Shown: piece by piece, positions 1-10,690 of the stretch
Position numbering within the stretch: the first letter of the stretch is position 1
How the letters are laid out: each line of letters opens with the position of its first letter
DNA from: Diplodia intermedia
Lineage: Eukaryota; Ascomycota; Dothideomycetes; Botryosphaeriales; Botryosphaeriaceae
NCBI GenBank assembly: GCA_021495925.1
Contig: JAKEKT010000049.1
Span: 205,037-269,036 of the forward strand
DNA: 64,000 nucleotides
Direction of reading: 5' to 3'
Notes under the pieces: generated by a model
What the model was told of the DNA's origin: nothing
The model's database searches: none
What the model saw: the letters and a program-made list of their open reading frames with translations, nothing else
Program-made: the position numbers and the translations under genes

Positions 1-234
1 CAGGAAAGGAAGGACGGGGACAATGAGGCAGTAGAGCACCATGTCGGTGAAAATGCCCATTCCCACAGTGCTCACGATGAACCAGCGAGAGGAGCGCCAG
101 CGCCAGCCCATGGGCGGCGGCGGCGGAGGGTCGTTCTCAACCGCCGGCTGGGCCGTGGTGGGGCGCAATGCGGGGGACATGGTGGGGACCACGAAGGTCA
201 ACGGTGAGCGCGAAGGAGCGGATTGGATCCCCAT
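1..234 (-). CDS. MFS transporter, N-terminal fragment cut by the window edge
   Basis: Only the first ~78 residues are inside the window. After a proline-rich cytoplasmic N-terminus (PPPPPPMGWRWRSSRW) comes the first membrane segment, FIVSTVGMGIFTDMVLY, running into a LIVPVLPF-type end. This is how drug:H+ antiporter/vesicular-amine-transporter-like MFS proteins (DHA1 type) begin in fungi. The ATG at 234 is the upstream option; a second in-frame ATG at 180 (MSPALRP) is equally possible and no sequence feature decides between them. The gene is divergent from the conserved helical-protein gene at 1234. Substrate cannot be inferred from this fragment. Family assignment rests on one membrane helix and the flanking aromatic/basic residues, so it is good for MFS but weak for subfamily. 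Confidence 0.72.
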   Translation of the reverse strand, partial: MGIQSAPSRSPLTFVVPTMSPALRPTTAQPAVENDPPPPPPMGWRWRSSRWFIVSTVGMGIFTDMVLYCLIVPVLPFL

Positions 235-1233
235 GGAGCCAGAGTGAGGCTGCAGTGATGATGGGAGAGAGGGAAGGATGGCGGAGCAGCTCTCGTCCTC
301 GCGCTTCCTCCTGATCTTGAAGGCGCAAAGATAGTTCACGACCCAATGCTTCGCCCGGGGCAGCAGCTGGTCCGATGCCGCGTGTCGTGGCAAGGATAGA
401 CTGGCTTCGGGATGAGTGCTGAGAGACGGGTCCGCGGGTGGTGGAGCATTCGAAGCAACGGCGGCCGTCGGCTGACGGGGCACTGGTATGTACGGGCTGG
501 TCAACGTCTGTCCAGAGAAGCGGGCGCGAGGCAGCGGGAGCTTGAGGGGGCCGGCAGAGGTGGTCTAGCGGACAGCGCACGTTTGCAAGGCTGCTTGGCG
601 GTGGACAGGTGGACAGGGAAAGCCCAAGCTCGTGCTTGCGTGGGAGAAGCGGGAATGGAAAGGACGGAATGGGGGATTGGCAAAAGCGGAGCGCTTACTC
701 GACGACGCTGGCGCTTCCTTCCGGGCCGGCAAACCTTGTGTTGTCTTATCAGATTCTGCGGCGACAATGGCGTTTGCATGTGCATCGCCGCCGGACCAAT
801 TCGCAGAGCTGCCGGCCGCGGGTGCGCCGGGGGCGGCGGCGCGGGGGCTCGACGGCGGCGACGTGACGGGGCGCTGGGGCATCGTCGCGCCGGCGTGGAG
901 TTGATGAGCAGCCATTAGATGACGATGTGTGCGGCGCCGCTGCCACAACGGCGCCGATGTTGAGGGCTGAGCGCACTGACTGCGCTGCTCCGCGCCTCCG
1001 CGCCAGCACAAAGCCCGGCCCAGCCTCGGACGGCGGTGCTTCGCTGCGGCTTCTCTGATGGATGCTTCACCTCCGCACGCGCTTCTGCGCAAATGAGGGC
1101 GATGCGCGCTAACCCCGGCTGCAGCAACCTCACATTCCGGCCTGCAACTGCCCCATGAGTGCGACAATGGTTGCCCTGTAGCCGCGGCGCTCCTCCGCCC
1201 AGCTCTGTCGCAAGTCCCAGCGATCGCCCGAAG
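235..1233. other. Divergent intergenic region
   Basis: GC-rich spacer of about 1 kb between two divergent start codons, presumably holding both promoters. Open frames on both strands exist but are Arg/Ala/Pro-rich composition artefacts without domain signatures. No tRNA, repeat or element recognised. Confidence 0.5.
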
Positions 1234-3696
1234 ATGGCCAAATCCAAGACGCCCCAGCAGCCGCCCAAGCAGGCCCTGATCATCTGCCGCCACAAGCACT
1301 GGCGCTATATCTCCGCCTTCCACGGCCCATGGCTGCAGCTGCCGCCCGAGATCCTGGAGTCGCTGGCCCACAGCAACTTCCACGCGCCGCGCCCGCTCCC
1401 CGTGGACCCAAAAGTCTTCTACGACCTCGTCAAGATCCGCAGGGCTGTCGACGAAGCCACCAATCTCGCCGTGCGCGCTACCTCCGGTCTCACCTCCGCT
1501 GCCTTGAGCTGCCAGGCCAACGCCGCCAATGGCATCCTGGGCAGCGCTGCCCATCTGGGCCTGGGCTATGTCGCCGGCGGCCAGAATACAAAACTGAGTC
1601 GCGAGCGGAAGTATCGCATGCGCGAGTTGGCCACTCAGAAGTTGTCGCATGCATACCACCTCGACGAGATCGCCGCGAGCGTGGCTATCATGCAGTCGGC
1701 TTCCGCCCTGGAGGACGTCGCCCAGTTCGTGCTGCAGCGCTGCGCTGCCGACCCCGACGCCAAGTACGTGCACTTCTTCCACGAGAAGATTCCCTCGCGC
1801 ATGATGGCCGAGTACACGCCCTTGGATCCCCTGGACCACATCATCTCCGAGCGCCCCAACGACGGCTCCGCGCTGCGCACCCGCGCGTTGACGAGGCTGT
1901 TCAAGGAGGATTACGTCGGTGCGGTGAGGGACCTGACGGATGGGCTGTCGATCGCACGATACATGCAGCAGCAGCATAGAGTGGGTAAAGACCAGCTGGT
2001 GCTGGCCAGGACTGCACGGGAGGAAGCCGAGGCGCGCCGGGCGAACCCGCGGGAATGGAGAGATCAGCCAGTCAAAGAGGAGGACCAACCGAATAGCCTG
2101 GAGACGCAGTTGCTTTTCCACAGGGCGGGAGCATACTTCTCACTGGCCCATCAACACGTCTCTGACGCGCTGGACGGTCTGAAGGATTTCGAGGCGCAGC
2201 GCGAGCAGTCTTCACCGTCGCCCGAGGAGAAAGAGGCTCATCACAACCGACTTGAGAATAGAAAATTGGTCAAGACGTATGCGAAACGGGCCTTGAGAGA
2301 CTATGTTGCGTTTCTTTCTCACTTTGAGTACACGCCTGGCATCAATCCGGCCGTGGCCGAGGGCTTCCTTCACAAGGTCCACGATGTCGCCCATAGAGCC
2401 AACAGCTCTGAACCCAGCTACCGTAAGCGCACACAGGAACTAACAGACTCTGACATTGAAGTGAATGGCCAAGCATACACCGCTATTGTACCGCGTCAGC
2501 GTGAATTCGAGTGCCGAGACGGCACCTGGTCTCTGCCCCCTCCCGCCATCCACCCCGTCTCCGCCCTCTTCTCGAGCACACCTCCCCCAGATCTGCCACC
2601 ATACCCACCACCGCTCAGCCACAATCCGGCCATTACAGCCTTCGCCGAGTCCCACGAAGCCGTCACATACCACCCGCTCCTGATGGACGCGCTTCACTCG
2701 CTCCTTCTCTGCCACGCTCTCGTCCAGACCCCGCCCACCGAGCTCCGCCGCCACGCCCACAACGTCGCCCGCCTCGCCCGCGTGTGCGACGGCTACCCCA
2801 TCTTCCTGGCCGCCACCCGCTCGCCCGCCCGCGCCGACTGGATCGACGTCCTGCGCCGCGCCGGGAACTGGATCGAGCTGGGCCAGAGCTGGGAGCAGCT
2901 GTGCCGGCCCGCGCCGCTGCCGAGCAGCAGATCGAGCAACAGCAACGCGAGCAGCGGCAGTGCAGGCAGCGGCGGTAGCAGTAGCACCACCACCGTCGAG
3001 GTCGCCGGAACAACAGCCGGGCCCGCCGCGTTGGTGAAGCAGGATCTGAAGCAAGGCGGGGAGATGTCGACGTTGCGGCAGCCCAGAGAAGATCGCAGCA
3101 GCAGTGGTAGCGGTAGTAGTAGCAGCGAGCGCAAGAAGCACGACGCCATCCTAGACGCCCTCGCCGACGAGCGCGTCGTCGACGGAGAATCTTTCCAACG
3201 CGCGGTGCAGGCGCGCGAGCAGCAGCAGCAGCAACAACAACAACATCAACAACGCCGGGATGCCGCCGACGAGGGAAGGACTACTTCCAACAGCAACAAC
3301 AACAACAGCAATGTTGCTGCGTCATCATCGTCGTCGTCATCGTCTCCGCCCCCGCCGATCGGACAACAGAAGGAACAGCCGAAACGCTGGGCGCAGGACG
3401 ACGCCAAGGCGTATCCCGTCGCGGCGGAGCGGGCGGAGGTGATTGCGCGCTGGGTCAGGGAGGCGCCGCGGAGCGAGGGGGCCGGCGGCGGCGGCGGCGG
3501 CGGCGGCGGGAAGAAGAGGAGGAGGGGGAAGAAGGGCGGGGCGGCGGCGGCGGCGGGGAGGAAGGTCGGGTCGAGCGCGGCTGCAACGCCAGCGGGTGGC
3601 CCTGTCGCCGAGCTGGAAGGGGGTGTGGAGCGTCTGGGTCTGGGTCTTGGTCCTAAGGGGGATGCATCAGGGAAAAGGGTTACCGAGGGTGGTTGA
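1234..3696 (+). CDS. Conserved fungal helical (TPR-like) protein with disordered basic tail, 820 aa
   Basis: Not recognised by name. I start it at MAKSKTPQQ (1234) rather than an in-frame ATG 75 bp upstream, because sequence upstream looks non-conserved. Residues ~20-450 are a folded, mostly helical part (KALIICRHK-like start, LQLPPEILES, repeated Ala/Leu/Arg-rich helices such as RALTRLFKEDYVGAVRDL) that resembles tetratricopeptide-type repeats. From ~570 onward it is low complexity: Ser/Asn/Gly runs, a poly-Gln tract, a poly-Ser tract, a Gly run and a KKRRRGKKG basic cluster that could act in nuclear or RNA contact (inference). One uninterrupted frame is used; a possible 39-bp in-frame intron (2423-2461) is discussed in the findings. 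Function unknown. Confidence 0.75.
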   Translation: MAKSKTPQQPPKQALIICRHKHWRYISAFHGPWLQLPPEILESLAHSNFHAPRPLPVDPKVFYDLVKIRRAVDEATNLAVRATSGLTSAALSCQANAANGILGSAAHLGLGYVAGGQNTKLSRERKYRMRELATQKLSHAYHLDEIAASVAIMQSASALEDVAQFVLQRCAADPDAKYVHFFHEKIPSRMMAEYTPLDPLDHIISERPNDGSALRTRALTRLFKEDYVGAVRDLTDGLSIARYMQQQHRVGKDQLVLARTAREEAEARRANPREWRDQPVKEEDQPNSLETQLLFHRAGAYFSLAHQHVSDALDGLKDFEAQREQSSPSPEEKEAHHNRLENRKLVKTYAKRALRDYVAFLSHFEYTPGINPAVAEGFLHKVHDVAHRANSSEPSYRKRTQELTDSDIEVNGQAYTAIVPRQREFECRDGTWSLPPPAIHPVSALFSSTPPPDLPPYPPPLSHNPAITAFAESHEAVTYHPLLMDALHSLLLCHALVQTPPTELRRHAHNVARLARVCDGYPIFLAATRSPARADWIDVLRRAGNWIELGQSWEQLCRPAPLPSSRSSNSNASSGSAGSGGSSSTTTVEVAGTTAGPAALVKQDLKQGGEMSTLRQPREDRSSSGSGSSSSERKKHDAILDALADERVVDGESFQRAVQAREQQQQQQQQHQQRRDAADEGRTTSNSNNNNSNVAASSSSSSSSPPPPIGQQKEQPKRWAQDDAKAYPVAAERAEVIARWVREAPRSEGAGGGGGGGGGKKRRRGKKGGAAAAAGRKVGSSAAATPAGGPVAELEGGVERLGLGLGPKGDASGKRVTEGG

Positions 3697-4572
3697 TGGG
3701 AAGCGAGATACATAGGGGAGGAGGTGGAACCCCAGTGTCGGTGGTTGGAAGGCTTGCTGTGTGCGGATTGTTGTACACTACTATCCTTGGGCTGACGGGG
3801 GAAGCTTTAGTGTCCTGGATGTAGTAGTACGCGGGTTGGAAAAAAAAAAAGACTGGATCCTAGTATGACTGCATGCTCGCTCGCCCTTACGGAGGGGAAC
3901 TGCAAAGAACAAGCAATCGAGCGTCCCTCTTGCTACACGATTAAGCGAGCCTTCTCATCGGTAGTGCACGCTGCTGTAAGCGCCCGTAAGCATGCAGTGG
4001 CAGCGCGACTCTCTTTCGAGGCGTTTCGTTCATGCTACACCATGCCAGAGATCGAAGGCGCAGCCCCCCCAGCGCTTAAGGTGAGCAGGTTTCAGCCGGC
4101 GGCGCATTCGAGACACGAGCAGCAATACGAGAATAGGCGTCCAGAGCGGTTCTCCCGACGGGAGCACAGTTGGAAATCTTTAACCTGGCATTAATCGGCG
4201 TCATAAGTGGACATTGCATACGGTTTCGCATTTGCACGGCCGAGACAGGAGATGTGGAACAGTAACCGTTGCAAATGCTAGAGTCTGCAGTATAATCGGA
4301 TCTTGCGATCATTAAGAGTCTTTTTTTGGTTATGTAAATTGCCGTTTTCTTCTTTTCTTCAATGCTAAGAGCTGCAGTTCTTTGAGCATCGTGGAAAAGG
4401 GACTGTTATGTACCAGAAGTAATTAGAGCCCCAGGTATATGCCGCTCTAGTAAGAATGCCATCCAGTGGATGGCAGGTATAGAGAATAGAGGTGGTGTCC
4501 TTCCTTCTCGCCCGCCTTTGGAAGCCAGTGTGCTATGAGAAGAGCTGGGAATCCCCAAAAGAGTGTGTTCGC
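3697..4572. other. Convergent intergenic region
   Basis: About 0.9 kb between the stop codons of two convergent genes, with an A-run near 3840 and a T-run near 4320. It should contain the two 3' ends. Nothing else recognised. Confidence 0.5.
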
Positions 4573-5985
4573 TTAGTTCTTCGGGGCCATGCCAAGGGAC
4601 TGGTTACCGCCGTTGAAGGCGACTAGAAAAGAGTCAATAAGTGGACCCTAAGTTACTCTTCTGCGGTGGAATAGACTTACCGAACTGGGCCTTGAACATG
4701 GTGTCACCGAAGATCTGAAGGTCGGAGCCCTGGTTGCCCTGAACGCCACCGAAGCAGGTGGTGTTCGCCTCGTCAACGGGAGCGAAAGTGACCTGGTCGC
4801 CAGGGATGTTGGCCATGTAGTCACCAACAGCGACGGCGATATCGGGCATCGCGGCGTCGCAAGGGTAGACGAAGCCACCAGCTTGGGGGTCGTTGACGGC
4901 TCCCTTGACCTTGGCATAGTAGGCCTTGGCGACATTGTCGTCGACCATCAGCAGAGAGGTACCGGTGTCTATTATTTCATGTCAGGATTCGCTTGAACTC
5001 CCCGTAGCGCTTCTCACGGAACTCACCAGCGATGGCGTCGCTGCCCTTGGTGTTGGTCATCTTCTGGCCATCGACCATGAAAGACTTGGAGGGGAACTGC
5101 CAGAAACCCTGGCTGTTGTCCACAGCGATGTAGGTCAGCTCGCCCTTGAACTTGGACTTGTCGATGGTGCCGAATTCATAGGTGCCAGAGGTGTCGTTGG
5201 TCAGATCAGCAGTGAAGACGGGCTGGTCGAGATCCTTCATGATGTTGTCGAAGAAGGTCTTCTGCTTCTGGGGCTTGACGGTGTTGATCTTGCTGAAAGC
5301 CAGACCCACAAGGCCATCGGTGTTGGTGTCCTGCTGGAACGACTGCGAAACGGCAGTGGCCATCTCGATCGCTTGCTTGGTGACGGTGGCGCCGCCAATG
5401 TCGACGGTGTCGAGGCCGACGTTACCAGCGGCACCACTGCCATCGCCATAGGTGATGAGGAAGCTGGCACCGTCCATGGCCTGGAAAGACTTGCTTTTGG
5501 CAGAATCAAAGGCCGCGTGGCCGCCAATGGCCTTCTTGGAAAGCTGCGTGCTGAAGACCCAGAGGTCACTGCTGCCAGTGTCGCTGTTCGCGCGGTATTG
5601 TTAGCTTCCGGCGCAAGACGGGGAAATAGCCGGCGCTTGGCACTTACAAGTCCATGTTCATGGTCTGGCCGCCGATCTTGACGGGGGACAGGAAGAGAGC
5701 CTCGTTCTCCTCGGGGTTCGCGGCAACCTCACCGTTCTCGTTCGTGGCGTTGGAGGCAGGGGTCGCGGCGGCGGCGGCGGCGGCCTGGTGTTTGATGCCA
5801 AACTTGCGCATGGCCCTGCGCATGGCTGCGGCGCCATCCTTCCTCTTGATCTTGGGGTTAAGGTTGCGGGGAACCTTGAAGGAGCGCTTTGCCAGGGTCT
5901 CGGTGGTCTTGGTCGGGGCGGGCCGTGCAAGGACGACGGCCGCCAAGAGAGCGACAAGAAGTATGGCCACACGGAAGGAGTGCAT
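4573..5985 (-). CDS. Secreted pepsin-type aspartic protease (A1 family, penicillopepsin-like), 410 aa
   Basis: Four exons: 5985-5648, 5583-5027, 4968-4681 and 4622-4573; introns are 64, 58 and 58 bp with GTAAGT/GTGAGT donors, and the spliced frame is open for 411 codons. Residues 1-20 form a signal peptide (LLVALLAAVVLA), followed by a propeptide with a Lys-Arg at 33-34 and an Ala-rich stretch. Both catalytic aspartates are present: DTGSS at 114 and DTGTS at 299, and the flap tyrosine lies in YGDGS at 158. A Cys pair (YPCDA ... TTCFGG) matches the C-lobe disulfide. The C-terminus KAQFVAFNGG...LGMAP is typical of the family. The enzyme should cleave proteins outside the cell at acid pH, for nutrition or host interaction. 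The catalytic Asp codons lie immediately after introns 1 and 2. Confidence 0.95.
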
Positions 5986-6982
5986 TATGGATACGCTTGG
6001 CCGGCAGGCGTGTGGTTGAAATAGAAAGAGGGGTGGTTGAAATAGAAGGAGGGGTGGTTGACGAAGAGGTGCAGGAAAGAAAGCAGGGGTGAGTTATAAA
6101 GTCTTCCAGAGACAAACGCGACACCGTCAACAGGCGCACGCTACGAAATGAACAACGGCAAAGGTGAAGACAGAACGGAAGTGAAGGCTTGGAGAGAAAC
6201 ACCTCTTGGTAGCCAAGACGGGCCGCAGATGAGAAGTCTTATAAAGAAGCAGCAATCTAGATGGGGGATCCTGGCCCGCTCGCTGGAGCCGAAGCACGGG
6301 AGCATGCGTCGCAGAGACACGGCCACGGCATCGCCAGCGCCACAGCGGCAGCAGGCGCCTCATTGGCCGGGCGGCGGGCGTGAGGGCGGCGGCAGCGACG
6401 AGCTGGGCAGGCGGTGGGCGAAGGCGGTGCAGACCCCGCGGGCGCGATGACGCGCGCAGATTGCGCGGGGCATGGCGGCGAGACGCGCAACGTCTGCACC
6501 GGACGCTCTTCGTGTGAGAGCGGCGTCGGAGCCATCGTCGCAGGAGGCCCGCGGTGTTGACGATGAGCGGCTGAGAGCCGCGCGGAGGCGAGCCGAGAGT
6601 GGGGCGGCCGTTACAGTTGGGCCAGGGGCCGCCGCCGTCTCAGCGCCCGACACACCCACGGAGTCCACGCCTGCGTTGCATCCGCCTTAGCTGCCAGCCT
6701 ATTGACACGCCGACCCTTGCTGCTAGACAGGCCGCCGCACCCCGTCTTCCGTCCGCTGCCGCTTCCTGCGCCGCCGCAAGGCAATCAGAGCCGCCGCTCG
6801 CCCTGCGCCCTCCAGAACCCACTCCTCCGTAGCCCGGCCACCCGGGTCGCCGCCCCAATCCGGGACCTCAGCCGTCTGACGTCTGACATTCCGAGCCCCA
6901 GGCCAGCAAGGCCCGCACCCGCACCCGCAAAGCTTGATTCCAACGGCTCGTGCCAATCCTCAGACGCCCGCAAACGCCCGCC
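5986..6982. other. Divergent promoter region
   Basis: About 1 kb between the protease and the small hypothetical gene. On the minus strand a TTTATAA sequence lies near 6094-6100, ~110 bp before the protease ATG, a plausible TATA element. A 21-bp tandem repeat lies in the protease leader. The right half is GC-rich and shows no convincing gene. Confidence 0.5.
6012..6060. repeat. 21-bp tandem repeat in protease 5' leader
   Basis: Two nearly identical 21-bp units (6012-6032, 6033-6053; one base differs) plus 7 bp of a third. Unit core: GTGGTTGAAATAGAA. In the transcript sense it is CT-rich, as in many fungal leaders. It lies 27-75 bp upstream of the protease start codon. Confidence 0.85.
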
Positions 6983-7363
6983 ATGAACCACCACCAGCTT
7001 GACAACGAGACCGCCATCACGGCCATGCGTGCCCAGGTGCTCGCCAACGCCCGCGTGCTGTACAAGGAGCACAAGCTTTTCGAGGTGCTCACGTCGCAGG
7101 AGCTGGACGGCTCCGAGCTTGTCATGCAGCAGAGCTGGGCCTACCTGGTCACCTTTCCCCACGACGCCCGGGCTCTGATCCTCAGCTGCAGCGAGCCGTG
7201 CGAGAGCCGCGAGGAAGCCATGCGCTCGCTGCTCGACGACGTCGAGGCCGAGATGGGCGAGATGATTACCAAGGAGCTCAAGGACCAGAAGATTCCCATC
7301 GAGCGGAGGCGTCGCCGCAGGGATAGGCTGGTTGAGCAGAGCCGTCTGGCTCGTTCGGCATGA
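6983..7363 (+). CDS. Small hypothetical protein, 126 aa
   Basis: Single exon starting at MNHHQLDNETAIT; an ATG 33 bp upstream is in frame but the sequence there looks like leader. The product is hydrophilic and helical, with an Arg-rich end (IERRRRRRDRLVEQ). There is no signal peptide, membrane segment or known motif. Codon use is coding-like (strong C/G at third positions, e.g. AAGGAGCACAAGCTT), which together with the good ORF length supports a real gene. Divergent from the aspartic protease. Function unknown. Confidence 0.6.
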   Translation: MNHHQLDNETAITAMRAQVLANARVLYKEHKLFEVLTSQELDGSELVMQQSWAYLVTFPHDARALILSCSEPCESREEAMRSLLDDVEAEMGEMITKELKDQKIPIERRRRRRDRLVEQSRLARSA

Positions 7364-7982
7364 GCGTCTCGAAGAACAAAACAGGAAACTGAACAGGAGG
7401 CGCTCGGCAATGTGTCGTCGAAACCGTACCTCGCCGCCTGGCTGCAGATCAGACTCTTTTGTTACCGAGGCGCCCGTTTGTTACTCCTCGAGGTGGCGTT
7501 GGGGGAAATTGCACTCGTGTGGATATGCAATGCGCCTTCCCGCGGAGGCGAGAGCTCTGCGTGATTGCCTGCTAGGCAAAGTTGGACCTTCATCTCTCTT
7601 TTCCATCGTGCATTGGGGTTTGGGCTGGGGAGTGGGGCATGGGTTCGGGACGGACGGAAGCACTGTACATAATTCTCTGGGAAATCTACGGTAGGCGGTT
7701 GGGCGGTTGGGTCTAAACTATAACGAAAACAACAACTATTATTGGCTGTCGATGCTGCCGTCTCCTGCCCCTGTCCCTGCCGTACACGACTGGTCTTTCG
7801 GCACCTCGTCCCTTGGCCGGCTTCATGCGTTTGTACATGTCTTGCAGCCGTTGTGACAGGACTCCGACCTCGTCAATGCTGATTACCAGACCTCCCGTCT
7901 TGGCCAAGTCGAACCGGGTGATGTACGATCTACGCGGTTGAGATTTTGTTCTGTTTCTCAAACAGCGGTTGTGGTGGTCCTC
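7364..7982. other. Intergenic, no gene recognised
   Basis: Spacer between the small hypothetical gene and MITE-like copy A. A 94-codon minus-strand frame ends here, but its start codon lies inside the repeat element, and no family is recognised. Confidence 0.45.
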
Positions 7983-8189
7983 CACGACGCGTGACAAAAG
8001 AAATTAACCACCCGCATCTGCCCTACACAGATGCCGCATTAAAGTACATGTAGGCAGTTGAATTACAAGATACGGACGTAAATGCGCAGATTTAGAACCT
8101 ATACTTACGTCCGGATCTTGTATTCAACTGCCTATCCCATGGAAAAATTTTCAGGTGCTGGTGAACAATGTCTTTTGTCATCCGCCGTG
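7983..8189 (+). mobile_element. MITE-like inverted-repeat element, copy A (207 bp)
   Basis: Non-coding element bounded by inverted termini. The left end reads CACGACGCGTGACAAAAG; the reverse complement of the right end reads CACGGCGGATGACAAAAG. The 4 bp on each side are identical (CCTC at 7979-7982 and 8190-8193), consistent with a target-site duplication. Internally it holds a palindrome built on GACGTAAATGCGC and TTACGTCC, then CTTGTATTCAACT, which are shared with copies C and D. No coding capacity, so any movement would need a transposase elsewhere. Confidence 0.8.
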
Positions 8190-8193
8190 CCTC

Positions 8194-10690
8194 CATGCAG
8201 CTCCGTTTGACGGCACGGAACCAGGCCGCCCCGTGTTAGCTCAGAAGCGTACATGTCCTGCACATCGAACTTTTGCAAAAGCATCCGATTTTTGGAGGGG
8301 TAGCTGCCGCAGCTATGACCCGGCGGTACTCTGGCACCAGTGTGTAGCTATCAAGTCGGCATAGTTTCCAAGACCCAAGAATACCGATGTGTTGTGTCCA
8401 ATACTTCATAAACGTCAAGTTGGCGCAATACTTTGCTCCTACGAATGAGCAGCCAGCCTTTTAGATGGACTCTCGCAACACGTCTCTTGAGTGCATCAAA
8501 GTCAAGAGTTTCTTCGCTTAAGGGCCGTACGAGGTGAGGTCGCACGTATTCCACTGACTCGGTGATATGGCAGGGAATTGGCCAATCCGTGTGCTCGAAC
8601 GACTCGGAGGGCTCCACTCACGCATGACGGTCGCTCCTGATGGACGCGCTCATATATTCCCGGCACTCCTTGGAGAAAAGTTCTCCCGCACGCCTGCACT
8701 CGGTCTCTTCGAGACGGGCGCGCAGGAACTCGAGACCCAACAGGCCTCCAAGCGTCGCTCGCCTGTCACCACCGGCACGTGAATACCCTTTCTACCTCTA
8801 ACGGGCGGTGACACCTCTGCAGGTAGCCTTGTCGATTTGTTCGCACAATGCGGCAAGCCGGCAAGGAAGCAGGGAATCTTCCTGGCTGCTTGCAGCGATG
8901 CAAACGAGCGTACTTCACTTAAAGGCCGCCGTGGAACCACCGTCCCAACCACTTCTTCCCACACGGTTACGTGTGTCGCTCCAGCAGGCGTGACCTACCA
9001 ACTTTCGCTAGTCGACGAGTAGCTTGGAAGCGGTCAACATCATCGATGGCCTTAGCAAACGGACTATTGGCACGCATCGAGGATCCTGAGGCTAACTGCA
9101 GGACTTTGTCCAAAAGCGTCGGATATGGTGCGGGGCCTTGTGCAGAACCTGCGACCGGTGCATGTGGCCTGACAACGGAGGACACTCCTCGGCAAGATGC
9201 ATCGCCTGAGCCGGTCGCTGCAGCTCTCTATCAGCAATCATAATACACGATGATGGCAGGCGTCGTGCGCACCGCCCAATGATGATGTCAAAATGCCGAT
9301 GGCGCTTTCCTCCTCGCTTGGGGCCAGATCTGATCCTGCGCACGCCCCAGCTCCGCACAACATCGGCCAGACAGTCAGTCCCAGCTGAGTCGGGATGCGC
9401 AAATTCCAGTGCCATGGTGTTGAGAAAGTCTCTGCTGGCCGAGTGCGTTCTGGGCCCGGGGCGCAGAGGCAGAATGTGGCTGCCACGGAGGTCCAGGTGA
9501 ATCGGCGGCAGCTTTTTCCAATTTCCAGGGTCAGCGATCGGGGGTCCTTGACTCGCATCATCCCACCATCCTCCAGCCATAAGTCGTGGCCGCCAGCACT
9601 TGGCCGTCCACGTTGCGTGGCACAGACTTTTCTACACCGGTCGACACGCAAACCCTAGCAGCAAAGGAGGGCACAGGATTGCACATAGCTTCTCCACGGC
9701 GCTGCTAGAGTCTGCGCTCCCGTCAATAGTGTCCGGATAAGAAGGCCTCCTCTGGTTGGAATGGTGCAAACGTCATGGGGCAGTTTCTTATCTTGCATTT
9801 CGCCGCCAACCAGCAGCCCCGGAGCCTTACCACGCATCCGAGCGAAGAGCGAATGCTTGAAGTGTCATGTATAAGACGTTCAGGCGCCCAGTAAACTCTT
9901 CGTGAGTGCTCGTATTGCGAGAGATTCTGGGGCCTCAGCAGGCGAGACGCCAGAGGCGGCGGCTCATGCCGTGATGGCTTCAGGGTCCGGCGCATTGGCA
10001 CGTCGACGTGACAGCCGTTGCGTGCTGGTAGCCACGGGTAGCAGCTAGCAGCGCTCAGGATTGTGGTGGGATGATGATGATGGAAGAGGCCACGACAAGT
10101 CGCGCGAGGGCGGCTCTGATCAAAACTGGGCTAGCCGCCGCGTGGCTGGAGCCGCCCAGCCACAGAGCAGAGCTCAGCTGGACCAGGATGGGGGGTGGGT
10201 CAGATAGATTGGGCGCGTCCCGTCTAGCGGGTGGGCTGTTGCGCAAGCTCTCGCGCGCTGGCGCTGTGCGACGCCGCAGTCATTGGCGCAGCGGCCGACG
10301 AGTGCGCGGCTGGCAGCCAGCTTGTCTGGGAACGCAAGGGACTGCATATGACGACAGGATCGTTGTGCCTGGGAGATTTGGCCTTAAGAAAGCGCGGCCC
10401 AGAGTGTTTATCGTTCCTCCACGCGCTACCTACCTTGGACCACCGCACGATCGCTCGCTGGCCCCGGAGCCCGCTTGTTTCGCCAGTGCCGTCAGAGGCT
10501 GCGAATTACTGGCGCGCGCGACCTGACACTTAAAACAGCCTGCAGGCCCCTGGTGCTCTGCAAACGCCAGCCTCTCTTTCGCCCTGCCCAACCTGCCAAA
10601 CAACGCAGCGCCCACCAGACCCACAAAACCCAGACGCCGCCCCAGACTCGGTGGGTCTGCTTCGCCTGCCTTGGCTGATCCGACAACATC
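8194..10690. other. Long gene-poor region upstream of CSC1
   Basis: About 2.5 kb with only short frames on both strands. Some stretches look weakly coding (minus strand 8351-8617, plus strand 8837-9022) but carry no motif I can name and are interrupted, so they may be decayed gene pieces or chance. The last few hundred bases must contain the CSC1 promoter. Confidence 0.4.

Noticed and set aside
137..580. 147-codon minus-strand frame near the left edge
   Set aside because: It overlaps the MFS start in another frame; the MFS frame has a clear membrane helix, this one does not.
565..2121. 518-codon minus-strand frame
   Set aside because: Lies antisense to the helical-protein gene; composition is a mirror of GC-rich coding DNA and no motif is present.
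7713..7997. 94-codon minus-strand frame
   Set aside because: The start codon falls inside MITE-like copy A; no recognised family and no upstream exon.
8351..8617. Minus-strand frame with coding-like texture
   Set aside because: No domain, no splice partners and stop codons around it; could be a decayed gene but evidence is too thin.
8837..9022. Short plus-strand frame vaguely like part of a peptidase S8 domain
   Set aside because: No catalytic motif and only a faint resemblance in spacing; cannot be supported.
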